Of a stretch of DNA of 64,000 bases, positions 11,465 to 21,641 are shown one piece after another. Position numbers and translations under genes: made by a program. Position 1 is the stretch's first letter. The number at the start of each line of letters is the position of its first letter. This stretch comes from Micractinium sp. NFX-FRZ (Eukaryota > Chlorophyta > Trebouxiophyceae > Chlorellales > Chlorellaceae). Below the pieces are notes generated by a model, which did not search any database, was not told the DNA's origin, and was given only the letters and a program-made list of their open reading frames with translations. The DNA lies in assembly GCA_029339195.1 (NCBI GenBank), contig JAPTJF010000085.1, positions 102,641 through 166,640 on the forward strand. Reading direction: 5' to 3'.

Positions 11465-14400
11465 TTCTGCCCCAGTCTCTGGGCTGGAACCCTATGGGGA
11501 CGTCCGTGGGCCCAGCCGCCGTGGCCGCTGCGCTGCAGGGAGGCACGCAGCAGCAGGTGGGCATGCAGCAGCCGCCGGCCTTTGGCGCGGCGGCGTCTGC
11601 GGCAGGCTGGGGCGTGGCGGCAGCAGCAGGCAGTGGGGCAGCAGAGGCGGAGGAGACTGAGGAGGTGGACGAGCTGCTGCGGGTAAGGATAGGTTGTTGG
11701 TTTGTTTGGTGTAGTAATGTTGAGCTAGGTGTACTTCGATGGTTGGATAGTTGGACAGCTAGGTATAGGCTAGATTAACGACTTGTGACGATTAGTGCTG
11801 ATGAGCTAGCTGGTGTGGTGGACAATGAGCTGTCAGGCGGGCTTGACAATGGAAAGTCTGTATTTTCTAGTGGTGTTTGCAGGGGCACACGGCCGCTTCA
11901 AGTGCATTGCATGTACTTTGCCTCGCACTGCACTTCCCACTGCCTTGTATCTCTCCGCTGTGCACCGATCTCACAGAGCACAGCAGGGCTACCTAGCTGG
12001 TTTCTAGCGGAAATGGGTTTGCTTTGCTTGACGCCCCAGCTTGACATGACTGCCTTTCCCAATCATCACTCCCCAACCTGACTCGACTGTCGTGATAAGA
12101 TGACGCTTCACGCCGCAACATGACGTGATTGCCCTTTCCCAACTTGACTTCACTCCTCAACTTGAATAAACTGCCTTCCCCAAGTTGACTCTGACTCCCC
12201 ACTTCACCCACCCCTCCCACTCCGATCAATGTACACCGGCACCCAACCCCACTCTGTACTCTCGTCACCCGTGCTTGACATGAGGCACATGCACTGACAG
12301 TACCCTGACTTGACTTCGCTCCCCTTCCCTCACCTGTCACCCCTGCCTCGAACACAGATCATGGGCGTGAGCGACGGCGGCCCGGCGCCCGGCTGGCAGG
12401 AGGGCGCCAATGGTGCGGCCCACGGCCTGGGCTCCAGCCTGGCCGCCCCTGGCCTGCGCAACGAGACGGGCGAGTACAACTGCTTCCTCAACGTCATCAT
12501 CCAGTGCCTCTGGCGCTGCACAGTCTTCCGCGACCAGGTGGGCAGCGAGTCGCTCTCTGTTTGGGGTGCCAGGGCCAGGCCAGGCTGCTGGGTGTCCAAG
12601 CTTGCCTCCCTTTCCTGCTGTCTTGCCTGCCGCTAGCTTCAAGCTGGCATTTGGTGACCATCTGTGGCAGTTGTGTGGCAGGCAGGCTGGTTTGCAGGCC
12701 GTTGCCTGGGTGCAGATCCGGTGCTCCTGTGTCATTCACACTCTGGACTGGTCTCTCTACTCTGCATTTCAATCAATTTACGTTTTGCTCAATTAATGAC
12801 TCTGATCTCCTGGAAATGGTACTCGTCTTTTTCGGGGGATGTTAAGGTAATCGTTCCTCCAGATTTGATTCGCTTTGCTGAAACCAGACATTTCCTCTAC
12901 TGGAGAGTACTCTACAAGCACAAGCGGTCGTGCTCACCACCCCACCCGCTTCCTCCCCCTGGCCACAGATCATGAGGTGGGGGCCCGAGGCGTGCAGCCG
13001 CGAGCGCGTGGTGGCAGCCCTGTACTGCCTGTTCAGAGACTTCATGGCTGAGGAGGCGCAGCGGCAGCAGGGTGGCCTGCTGACGGGCACAGCCGCCCGC
13101 CGGGCGGCCATCAATCCGTCGGAGCTGCGGCAGGCGCTGTCGGTGCTGCCGGGGCAGCAGTACCGCGTGGGTGAGCGGGGGGCGTGCTGGGTTGTAGAGT
13201 GCAGGGGTGTGGGGGGCCGTGCGAACGATGTGGTGCAGGCACAGTCCACCCCCTGCCAGGCGACACACCTCATGTCATTAGTGAACTTGACAAACTCTCA
13301 GTTCTCAACGCTGTTCCACGAATGCAGTGGCAGAGCTGCTGCAAAAGAAATATGCCAGCTCCACTTGCCACTCCACGCACGAATGTAGCCAGCCAGCAAG
13401 ATGAACAGTGCAGCAGAGGTGCTGCCGATCTGTGCCGATGCGTGCTCTTGGTGCCGGTTCTCGCCCGTCCCCCCTGCAGGCGAGATGGACGACGCGACCG
13501 AGGTGCTGCTGACCCCGCTGGTCTGCTCACGCTGCCGGTCACCTGCCTTCCCTCCCTGCAGGCGAGATGAACGACGCGGCTGAGGTGCTGCTGACCCTGT
13601 ATGAGCGCACCATGGAGGTGTCGCCCAACGCCAGGACGACGGTGGACGCCATCTTTGGGCTGCCCGTGCGCGAGGGGGTGCCCTGCGCCAAGTGCGGCAA
13701 GAAGACGCACCAGCAGGAGTACACTCAGTACTTTTACAACACGCAGGTGGGGCGGGCAGAAGGGAAGATTGCGCAAGTTTCTAGACAACATGGGGGTTGG
13801 GGGGGAAAGGGAGGATCGGAGCGGACAGACCAGCAGGGTTTTCTCTGCACCAGAAGATCAAAAGGCAGGTGGCGAAGAAATGTAGCTCGCAAGTGCTTAA
13901 GACAAGGCTCGGAGTTGTAAACATGGGAGGCATAGTTTTGTTAGCAGAAGTTCAACACACAGGTGGGGAGGGCCCGGGGCGGAGCGGGGCAGGTATTGTA
14001 TGGCGGGGGGGATGGGATGCATTGCTGAGGCCGGCCGACAGCAGAGCGCCTATGGCTGGGGACGCCGCTCAAGACCCGGATGAGACAGCATGCAATACTG
14101 GGGGCGGTGTTCCTGCTTGGGGCCGCTCGTGCACTTTGCAGCACCTAAGACTGTGCCTACTCCCCGCCGCCTGTTCTGTCCTGGCCCGCAGGCCGCGGCG
14201 CTGCAGCACGCGCGCAGCTTCCCTGGCGCCCGCACCATGGGCCAGCTGTTCCGCCAGCTGGAGTCGCAGCACCAAAAGTCGTGCGATGAGGTGAGGTCAA
14301 CGGTTTTGTGTTGATGGTGGGGAAATGCCAAGGGCCACAACACCAGTAATCTGCGCATTCAGCGTCCTGTTTGGGTGTTGATTGCCGCCAGGTCAAGACA

Positions 14401-15721
14401 AGAGCAGGGTGAGTGGTCGCCTGATAAAAAAAAATGAAGAGGTGAAGTTTCCAGGGGTAAGCATGGGCGCCTAATAACTAAAGCATTGAGACTCTGAGCA
14501 CAAGGTTTTCTTGTGCAACATGGTGGTTTATTATATATGGACAGGTCAAGGTCAGATCTGGGGCAACTCATGGATGCATAACCTGAATTGACTGGACGGC
14601 ACCTGGACCGGCTGGCCAGCTGGCCACGGTCCTGCAAGACCTCTGCAAGCAGATGCTACGCCTGCCCCTCCCTCCTGAGCGCTGCCCCGCCCCCTTGCAT
14701 GCAGGACCTGGGCGGGTGCGTCACCTGTACCAGCGTGGAGTGCACCCTGCAGCACTCTGCCGCTGCCTGCGCATCCCAGCAGATCCTTTCATTTCGCCTC
14801 TGTTTCACCCACCCACTCTTTGCAGGACCTGGGCGGGTGTGGCACCAAGAACAGCGTGGAGTACAGCCTGCAGCACCTGCCACACGTGTTCACGCTGCAG
14901 CTGGCGTGGGAGTCGCACCGGGAGGAGCCGGAGAGCATTGCTGCCACGCTGGCGGCCATTGACGCACAGGTGAGGCTAGGTGGCGGGTGGTGTGCAGGAG
15001 AGGATGGGTCACCATGGGCTGGGGATACCTGCGGGTGGAGAGCAAACACGAAGAGGGGTCACGGATTAAATGGGTTTGAGGGTGGCATGTGGTGAAATTG
15101 GCCCAGGTTGTGCCAGCTGGCATCAATTGCCGGGAAGAAGAGCATGTTAGTTGGACAGGCCGTGGCTTGGTGTGGGCGGAGGCGATGAGCACTGATGCCC
15201 GCTCGCCTCCCCTTCTTCCCCCTTGGCAAGCATGACCTCGTTCAATTCTGCGCTGCACCCTCTCACCCCCGCCTTTTCAGCTGTGCTGCCCTTCAAGTCC
15301 TCCCACCTTCCTCATGCATCTCACACCGCTCTTCTTTTCCCCCGCCACAAGAAAACCCATCTGAGTCCTGTTTATTGCTGGCTCCCCGCCCTCCCTGCGT
15401 GCTCGCCGTTCTCACGCCCTCCCCCACCATTTCCCTCCATCTCGTTCCCCTCGAGCGTCACAGGTGGACCTTGCCGAGTTCTACTCTGGAGTGCAGCTAG
15501 GCCTGGTGCGCTACGACCTGCGCAGCATGGTGTGCTACTACGGCGCCCACTATTCTGCTTTCGTGTGGGCCGAGGACCTGCACGCCTGGCTCATGTTTGA
15601 CGATGCCAATGTCAGCCGCGTGGGCAGCTGGGCAGATGTGCGGCACAAGTGCGAGGCAGGGCGCATCCAGCCATCGGTGCTCTTCTATGAGGCTGTGGTG
15701 CCGGGCAACCGGCAGGGCTGA
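66..15721 (+). CDS. Ubiquitin carboxyl-terminal hydrolase-related protein with tandem composite zinc fingers (5' end outside window)
   Basis: Exons in order: 66-221, 433-587, 811-937, 1307-1384, 1780-1826, 2165-2217, 2452-2472, 2881-3002, 3447-3656, 3995-4375, 4873-4977, 5430-5597, 5844-6003, 6463-6628, 6970-7131, 7487-7599, 7952-9068, 9515-9668, 9970-10088, 10327-11031, 11256-11682, 12358-12537, 12969-13170, 13562-13746, 14192-14290, 14826-14969, 15464-15721. Phase carries through every junction, giving at least 1,937 residues in one frame. The C-terminal 350 residues are a USP-type hydrolase domain. The Cys box is NETGEYNCFLNVIIQ with Cys at codon 12481-12483; the His box is YYGAHYSAF with His at 15548-15550, followed by WLMFDD. 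The end closely resembles the plant DUF627/DUF629/UCH family, from memory of that family. Residues about 742-800 are acidic then Lys-rich, as in those plant proteins. The N-terminal half is helical and only tentatively DUF629-like. It should remove or bind ubiquitin. Exons 10-12 are the least certain; the intron after 4977 would need a GC donor, and 3790-3960 may hide another exon. Confidence 0.8.
2334..2380 (+). repeat. 11-bp tandem repeat in an intron
   Basis: The unit GTGTGCCCGCA is repeated about four times with no change inside the intron between the exons at 2165 and 2452. It looks like a recent local expansion with no coding role. Confidence 0.8.
2452..2472 (+). other. 21-base microexon of the hydrolase-related gene
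   Basis: This segment is flanked by AATGCACAG and GTGAGT and enters and leaves in phase 1, which exactly joins the exons at 2165 and 2881. It encodes GLEDEQN. The phase fit and good flanking signals support it, but skipping it would also keep the frame because 21 is divisible by three. Confidence 0.55.
6629..6800 (+). repeat. TGTGC/CATGC-rich simple repeat in an intron
   Basis: The intron after the exon at 6463 starts with many degenerate copies of CTGTGCCATG. A similar GCTGTGCTGC-rich stretch fills the intron at 10089-10220. Neither shows an open frame of interest. Confidence 0.6.
9480..9513 (+). repeat. Poly-C and (CA)n tract before a splice acceptor
   Basis: A run of C is followed by about ten CA dinucleotides and ends at the acceptor ACAG of the exon at 9515. 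The repeat replaces the usual pyrimidine tract, so its length may affect splicing of the first CCCH half finger. Confidence 0.8.
10089..10220 (+). repeat. GCTGTGC-rich simple repeat in an intron
   Basis: Degenerate GCTGTGCTGTGC and GCTGCTGCGCTGTG units follow the donor of the intron after exon 9970-10088. Apparent minus-strand frames here are only Ala/Gln/Ser shadow reads of the repeat. Confidence 0.6.
12020..12340 (+). repeat. Degenerate TTGACT/CTTCCC repeat in a long intron
   Basis: The intron before the Cys-box exon contains many spaced copies of a CTTGACT-like word in a C/T-rich background (for example CCCAACTTGACTTCACTCC). It holds no credible exon. Confidence 0.45.
12358..12537 (+). 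other. Exon carrying the hydrolase Cys box
   Basis: This 60-codon exon holds GLRNETGEYNCFLNVIIQCLW, spoken of here as the Cys box. The nucleophile position is a Cys (TGC at 12481-12483), and the Asn-Glu-x-Gly spacing matches the plant UCH-related and animal USP53/USP54 style rather than the canonical GLxNxGNTCYxNS. The matching His and Asp are in the last exon, so no key residue is visibly lost. Confidence 0.8.
13480..13516 (+). other. Decoy copy of the start of the exon at 13562
   Basis: The acceptor CCCTGCAG and the first 37 or so bases (GCGAGATGGACGACGCG onward) nearly repeat the acceptor and start of the exon at 13562, which lies 82 bases downstream. The copy reads GEMDDATEVLLT against GEMNDAAEVLLT. 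The 82-base offset is not a multiple of three. It may be a dead duplicate, an alternative acceptor, or a short alternative exon with the donor-like GTCTGC at 13521. Confidence 0.55.
14705..14760 (+). other. Decoy copy of the start of the exon at 14826
   Basis: After the acceptor TGCATGCAG the sequence reads DLGGCVTCTSVECTLQH, nearly matching DLGGCGTKNSVEYSLQH at the start of the exon at 14826, 121 bases downstream. The downstream copy continues in frame and fits the plant family better. This one runs on into DNA without a good donor. It is a second partial exon duplication in the same catalytic domain. Confidence 0.55.
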
Positions 15722-16299
15722 GCGGCACTGTTGTGGGAGGTGCTTTTGATCGGCTGCCGTGCAGCGGTAGCAGCCCGCGTGGCGTTCCTTAGCGCAAACT
15801 CTGGTAGCTTTCGTCTTCTTGTTTCAAGCTCTCTTTGCTGGCCACATTCTTGTTGCCGTCTGTCTAATGCCATGTTGCTGCTTACAAATACCTTGTGAAC
15901 CATACCGTCAGAAGCAGGGTTCAAGCAGGGTTCAGGGTCTACCTGCCAGGCTGCATGCTGTTGGGGCTTGCGCCGCTGCCACTGCAAGTGCTCTCAGGGA
16001 GCATCAGGTGAAACTGGCGAGGACGAGGGCCAGGTGGAGCAGAGCAAACAAGAACGAGGGAAGGCTGTGGTGATACGAGTTGCGGAGCATAGTGGAGCAG
16101 CAGCGGTTAGGCTAGGAGGCGTCGAAAGCAAAGTGGGGTGGCCAAATGACTGCCCTGCCATCACATAAAACAGAGCCGCATCCCAGCAAATGCACCGCGC
16201 CAAGCAGGGTCAGCCAGGTAGCCTCAGGCGCTACACAGCCGCCACCAGAAGCACCCAATTTTCTCCGATCTTGCCGGACACGCTGCTGTCCCTCTGGGC
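15722..16299. other. Convergent intergenic region between the hydrolase gene and the first small coiled-coil gene
   Basis: Both flanking genes end here. A TTACA at about 15882 would be a TGTAA polyadenylation word on the minus strand, the signal known from green algae, although it is about 420 bases beyond the stop. From about 16005 the sequence begins to match the second duplicated block at about 30593. No coding exon was seen. Confidence 0.5.
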
Positions 16300-16837
16300 T
16301 CAGGGAGTGGGACCAAGGTGAGGGATGGGCCCAGATGAGGAGTGGGGGCTGCCGCCGCCGCTGGCGCCGCCCAGCGCAGCTGCCACCTGTGGCAAAAAGC
16401 GGGCAGGGGGCGTCGAGGATGTTCAGCAGGAGGGGCAGGAGGGGCGCAGGGTGATTGTAAGCAGCCTCAGCTGCCGGAGTCTCTCCAACCAGCCCGCAGC
16501 ACTCGATAACACCGCACCTGGGTGCTGTCCACGCCCGCCGCCTTGCAGAGCGCCAACAGCCGCTCAATCTGCAGGTCCTGCCGCTGGACCTGCAGTTTCC
16601 GCCGCTGGATCTCCTCTTCACGAGCCCTAATGGCCAGCGCCAGACTCTCAGATTTCTACGGTGGCCAGGGATGGGCGGGAGCGGAGCGCAGAGTCGGGCG
16701 GCCAGGGCAGCAGGGGGCGGGGGCGGCGGGCGGCGGCCCATCTAGCGGCCAGAGGGGCGGTATTCAGCCGCTAGATGGGCGCTGCCGGTCATTGACTGAC
16801 TCACCTGCTGCAGTATGTTGTCCCCGCCGTCCTCCAT
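16300..16837 (-). CDS. Small coiled-coil protein, 85 aa (copy 1 of the divergent pair)
   Basis: Three exons read from the minus strand, all phase 0: 16837-16805 (MEDGGDNILQQ), 16655-16518 and 16386-16300. The middle exon of 46 residues is a strong amphipathic helix rich in Arg, Glu and Gln (EEEIQRRKLQVQRQDLQIER) ending in AGVDSTQ. The last exon is Gly/Ser-rich and stops at a TGA where copy 2 reads on. Donors are GTGAGT and GTGCGG; acceptors are TAG and CAG. The protein matches the first and last exons and one coil exon of the 424-aa gene at 30818-32936. The function is unknown; the shape suggests a small oligomerising protein. It faces the gene at 17078 head to head. Confidence 0.65.
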
Positions 16838-17077
16838 CGCGCGGGCAAGTAGGGTTGTTGAACGGGAGTCGGCTCTGGGACGTTCGTAAGATGGATGTAA
16901 GTCTTTCTGTGAGAGAGGACCTCCTTGAAGGCTCCATGCAGCTTGGCCAGCTGCCAGCTGCCCCCCTGTCCTCCTCCGGCACTTTCGCAACTTGCCTCTT
17001 GCCCACCGGCAGCATCTTGCGGCGAATTCATCTCTTGCCAGCGCCTGGTGCCCCGCAGCAACCGCAACGACCCCGCC
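16838..17077. promoter_or_regulatory. Short shared upstream region of the first divergent pair
   Basis: Only about 240 bases separate the start codon of the minus-strand coiled-coil gene from the proposed start of the plus-strand gene, so both must be driven from here or from within the neighbour. The same head-to-head arrangement is kept in the second copy. No convincing TATA box was seen. If the plus-strand gene starts further upstream, the space is shorter still. Confidence 0.4.
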
Positions 17078-20000
17078 ATGCTCGAAAACGCTGGAGTTCG
17101 GTGCGCGCCGCTCTGGCCTACGGGCGCCTGATGCTAGCCGCCGCTGCCTCGCCCAAGCCTGACGCTCCACTGCCCCCCCACTGCCTGCAGGGCGGTGGCC
17201 CGCCTGGGCAGCACCAAGGCCATTGCCGCCGGCGTCGCCGCCGCCGCCGGCAAGGCCACGACGCACTCGGTGAGTACGCTTGCCAGGCTGGCCGGTAGGC
17301 AAGCCCCCTTGCGTGCAAGCATGACGAGATGCACAGCAGGTCAGCTTCCAGGAGGCCGCGCCGCGTCTGTGTTGGTGGGTGTGGCGCTGCCGCTTCCCCG
17401 CCCGTCCGCTGACTCCCTTGGCCACCTCCCGCGCCTCTGGCTTGAGATGCAGGCACTGCATGGCCAGTTCCTCGATACCAAGCTTCGCACACTGCAGCGC
17501 ATGGGCGCGAACATGAAGGTCATTGTGGTGGAGGTCACAACCAAGCCCGTGTTCACCAGCAACCTTGAGGGGGCAGTCAAGCTGGTGGGCCACGTGGATT
17601 CGGAGGTGGAGCGCCTGGGCGCCAGCGCCCATCCCTCGCAAGTAGACGCCATCTTCACCCAAGTGCACAACATTGCCACACCGCTCTTCACGACGTCGTG
17701 GGGTGAGTGAGAGAACGAGTCGGTGGCCCCAGCACGGAGACCGGATGTGTTGGGTGCTCCACGCCGTTCAGGTGGAGGGGTGTTGGGTGCTGGCGCACCG
17801 CGGAGCCGTGGGCGCTCAGCATTGCTGGCAGCAGCCTGCCGTCGCCGGTCAGGGCAGGGCCATCTGGCTTGCTGTTGGCGCCCTCATGCTCTTGAACTCA
17901 AGCTCACTGTTTCCTGCTCTTTGCCTCCTCTCCCGCCCACAGCCTACATCGAGTGCCTTATGAGTGGCGGTGTGGGGGCGCTGCACGGCGCTGTGCACCT
18001 GGTGGTGGCCAATGTGCCCGGCTACGTGGCCAGCAAGGGGGTGAGTGACTTGCTGCACTGCCTGCTGTGCTGCCTGGCGGGCCTGGTTTGTGTGGAGTGG
18101 GGTGCTTTGGTGGTTTGGGTGTGGAGTGGGGTGCTTTGGTGGTTTGGGTGTGGAGTGGGTGTAGTTTGTGTCGCAAGTTTCTTTGCGGAAAAACAAACTG
18201 TAGCCCAAGCAAGCAAAAGCAAGTTGGGTGTAGTGTGTCTGAACCTGTGAGGTTGGGCAAGGCGGACGGCAGCTGCGGTGCACTTGGTAGGGCACGATGA
18301 CAAGGTTGGGTGATGGGGCGCGAGGCAAGGGTAGGAGAAGAGTGGCGACATGGCACCCACCTGCACGCACTGTTGCACTACCATCCTCCCCTGTTCACTG
18401 CCCCCGCTTCCTCCCTGTGGCGCAGGCCAGCTGCGCCAGCACTGCCAACGCGGCAAAGCAGCTGCTTGCGGCCTATGAGGCGTACCGCAGCGAGGTGCAG
18501 GACAGGCACGGAGAGCTCTCTGTCTCTCTCTTTGCCCGCATCTTTGCGCCTAGCGCGGATGACAGTGCCTTTAGGGCCGGCGTGGGGAGCCTGCCCGGCG
18601 AGCTGCAGGCGGGCGTGATGGAGTGGCTGAAGAATGCACGCAAGGACTATGCAACCCGGTAGGCAGCGGGGATTTGGTGGGGCGTTAAGCACCCCCGAAG
18701 CGGGCCGTGGTGTTGATGGCGTGCCCTTGGGTCAGCTGGGCATGCACGTTTGCCCGTACCCCCACCTGCCTGCCACCACCTCCAACTCCACATGGTGGTC
18801 ATCTCGTACCTAAGCGCACCGTATCCTGCTCTGCCATGCTTTCAACATCCCTCCCCTTCACTGCAGGCTAAACCAAAGCTGCTCTGGCGAGAACCGCCAC
18901 CACGCCAACGGCGCCATCGCAGCCGCCAGCAACGCGGCTGCTTCCTACTTTGAGCGCGCCCAGCACCTATTCGGCCCCTTCACCAAGCCGCGCGACCCAT
19001 CCATTGTGCTGTCCCCCAGCATGCGCCAGTGCCTGCGCCGCCTGTTTCGCATCTACCATATGCTGGAGGACGTGGAGAGCCTGCACACGGTGGGTGGGGA
19101 GGCACAGGCAGGAGGGTGTGGTGGGTGGGAGGCTGGGTGGCTGGCAGTGGCCCTTCAGCCTGCGAACCGAGTTGGTGGTGCGCTCAAGCTACATGATGGT
19201 CGCAATCACGGACCCAGCGTCTCCCAGCTTGTGTCACATCCCACATGCCGTGCCTTGCCCCGCAGATCATGGGGCTGGACCTGGCGGCAGACATGACCGC
19301 CATGCTAGACACGATGCGCTCCCGCCTGCCGATCTTCTTCCCCGGCTGGGGCGCCGAGCTGGGTGAGGGCCACCGCAGCCAGCTGCATGACAAGCTGGAC
19401 GCACTGCGCAGCCAACGCCCAGGACAGCAGGTTGAGAAGGCGGCGGCGCAAGAGACAGCCGCGGCGGCTGTGGAGGTCCAGCACGCGATGGAGGCGCGGC
19501 TGGCAGCGGCTGTGAAGGCCCAGGAGGCGACGGAGGCGCGGCTGGCGGCGGCTGTGGAGGCCCAGGCGGCGGCTGTGGAGGCCCAGCAGGCGATGGAGGC
19601 GCGGCTGGNNNNNNNNNNNNNNNNNNNNNNNNNNNNNNNNNNNNNNNNNNNNNNNNNNNNNNNNNNNNNNNNNNNNNNNNNNNNNNNNNNNNNNNNNNNN
19701 NNNNNNNNGGAGGCGCGGCTGGCGGCGGCTGTGGAGGCCCAGGCGGCGGCTGTGGAGGCCCAGCAGGCGATGGAGGCGCGGCTGGTGGCGCTGCAGCAGG
19801 TGCGGTGTTTGTTGGGTTTGGGGCGCGTGGTCACATGGTGTGACCTTTCCGCACCTAAGGGCAGCAGGCCAGCTCTAGCCACAGCCAACCGGGCGTACTT
19901 GCTCTGTCCCCAATCCACCTTCACCCATGCACGTATGTGCCTCCCCGCAGATCGTGGCGCAGCACATGGGGCTGGGCACCCCCCCGGGGCAGGCTGCTGT

Positions 20001-20163
20001 GCCCGTGGTGAGGCCCAGCTTCCACACAGCACAGCACCCTGCCATCGGTGCACATGCAGTGCATTGGAACGGGGGGCACTGCATGGTAACCAAGTTCCAC
20101 TGGATGGCCAGCCAGTACCATGCAGCGGCACTGCCTGGTCCCCACTCCGCCACGCTTTGCTGA
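17078..20163 (+). CDS. Unknown protein with C-terminal coiled-coil repeats, about 550 aa (copy 1)
   Basis: Exons: 17078-17100, 17191-17269, 17453-17702, 17943-18040, 18426-18658, 18867-19089, 19266-19799, 19951-20163. Phase is kept throughout. Exons 2-6 match the second copy at 32983-35791 in size (79, 250, 98, 233/230 and 223 bases) and sequence, for example FARIFAPSADDSAFRAG and GPFTKPRDPSIVLSP. The C-terminal exon has an Ala/Glu/Gln heptad-like repeat (units around AAAVEAQ and MEARLA) typical of a coiled coil and is interrupted by an assembly gap. I recognise no family, catalytic motif, signal peptide or membrane segment. The ATG at 17078 is in a good context (CCCGCCATG), but an upstream exon is possible because the frame before it is also similar in copy 2. 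The last exon may be an artefact: copy 2 stops after 11 codons. Confidence 0.7.
19609..19708. other. Assembly gap of exactly 100 N
   Basis: The gap falls inside the coiled-coil repeat of the exon at 19266-19799, and the sequence on each side is nearly the same repeat unit. One hundred N is a common placeholder, so the true length and the reading frame across the gap are not known. Confidence 0.98.
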
Positions 20164-21563
20164 CCCAGTGAACCTTCCTATCCTGGATCCTCCAGGCCAC
20201 GACGGCGGCAACTGGTGACGTGACCATTTGCACTCGGGGCACCACACTCCCAGCCATTGCCCTGTCCCGCACGCCACTGCTGCGCCACAACGGATAGTGA
20301 CAACCCAGGTAGCAGCAGCGGCGCCCCTTGCCTTGTGATGGCGCAGCTATGATATGCTGCCCAATGCTTGGGCACCAAGAACATTCCCCCATGGGATGGA
20401 AGCACCATACACTGAGAGGCTTTCTCTTAATGGGAGTGCAAGCCCCCCAAACCGATACAAACAACAGACAGATCAACATGGTGCTTTCCTCTAGATAGAT
20501 ACCCCAACATACAGATCAACAAAATGTGATTCACAGGACTCTTTCCTCTATATAGATGCCCAAATGTACTGATCAACAGAATGCGACTGCTTGCCAAATG
20601 GCTTGCCCAATTTCCTCCGTGTCCTTCCTTTCCTTGCCACACTGTGTGCGTCACAGCACACCCTGTGCTCTTCCTCCTGTGTGTCCCTTGCTTTGCCAAC
20701 CTTCTGCCCAATCCATTAGTGTTCTGTAAGTTCTCCATCTTTTGTTTGAACCGTGTGCGCACCATACTTGTTTGTAGGAGTTTCAAATGTAACTCCTAAA
20801 CCTTAAACTTTCAATCCGGCTTAATCTTCTATCCAATTTATCATGCTGGTTTCGAGGGCGAGGCGCATGGCCTGCGCACCCCAAACATCCCAGGAAAGGT
20901 GGAGCACCACCTGTCAAGTATGCCGAGTAAGCAAACCCTGTTCCCTCATATATGGCCTACTGTGTTTGAAGCTGTGCGTGTGTGAGGTAGCCAACTTGCA
21001 ATACATGAGCTTGTGATGACACAAACAGCAGACAAAGACTTTTGGCAGAAACTGTGCCCTTGACATTGGAAGAAAATTGTGCCCTGAAAAACAGTGCATC
21101 AGCAGTCAAGCTGGAAGCCAGCACGAGGGGGCAGCAGAGAGCAAACCCAGTCTAGAACGCAGGCACACAAGAGAAAAGAGGGGATAGGCAGGAGCATGCC
21201 TCGAGGCTGAGGGCACGCCCAGCCATGCTAACACGCTCTGGCCAGTTTGAGCGCTTGCACAGTGTCAAGCCGTCTAAACGCACGCAGCCAGTGTCTCAGT
21301 ACCCCAATCCCGCGGGAGCCCCGCAAGAAGGTAGCTTCATCACCTGAAGCAGAAGGAGGTAACCAATCACATGCATCAGACAAGGTGCAAGGTGCAGTGT
21401 GGGGGCAGCATGATCTACCCTCGCTGCTCCAGCTGCACCACCATTGCTAACTGATCCAGCACCACTTGCGACATCCGTGCCAGCAGAGTACCAGTTGTCT
21501 AGCATCAGCAAGCATGCAGAACATATGACAATGCACCAGGATAGTTTACTGGCCGCTGCCCAC
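20164..21563. other. Non-coding or poorly readable part of duplicated block 1
   Basis: This stretch is conserved with 35942-37200 but with many small indels and no long shared frame. TGTAA words occur at about 20724 and 20790 and could end the plus-strand transcript. A minus-strand segment at 21416-21500 reads LLARMSQVVLDQLAMVV followed by LEQR in one frame and is similar in block 2 (LLAQMSHVVVDQLAMVV), but it does not splice cleanly to its neighbours. Confidence 0.4.
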
Positions 21564-21641
21564 CTCAGGTTTTGAAAGGCTGGGTGGACATGTCAGCTGC
21601 GATGTGCGGACCAAAGGCTCGCAAGCATGCCCATGGGCAAC
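21564..21641 (-). other. Conserved exon-like segment, block 1
   Basis: Read on the minus strand it is CCGCAG, then 26 codons beginning VAHGHACEPLVRTSQL, then the donor GTGGGC. The segment at 37212-37289 in block 2 has the same length, the same acceptor and donor and a similar protein (VTCEHACDHLIRTSQL). An upstream minus-strand stretch at 21750-21960 (containing VPACLVVVN) is also similar in block 2. Together they suggest remains of, or a real, third gene in the duplicated block, but I could not assemble a full model. Confidence 0.4.

Noticed and set aside
16742..17668. 308-codon minus-strand open frame
   Set aside because: It covers the first exon of the small coiled-coil gene in frame but otherwise runs antisense to conserved plus-strand exons; its remaining protein is not kept in block 2.
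19184..20479. 431-codon minus-strand frame across the N gap
   Set aside because: It depends on the 100-N placeholder for continuity and runs antisense to the conserved plus-strand exons.
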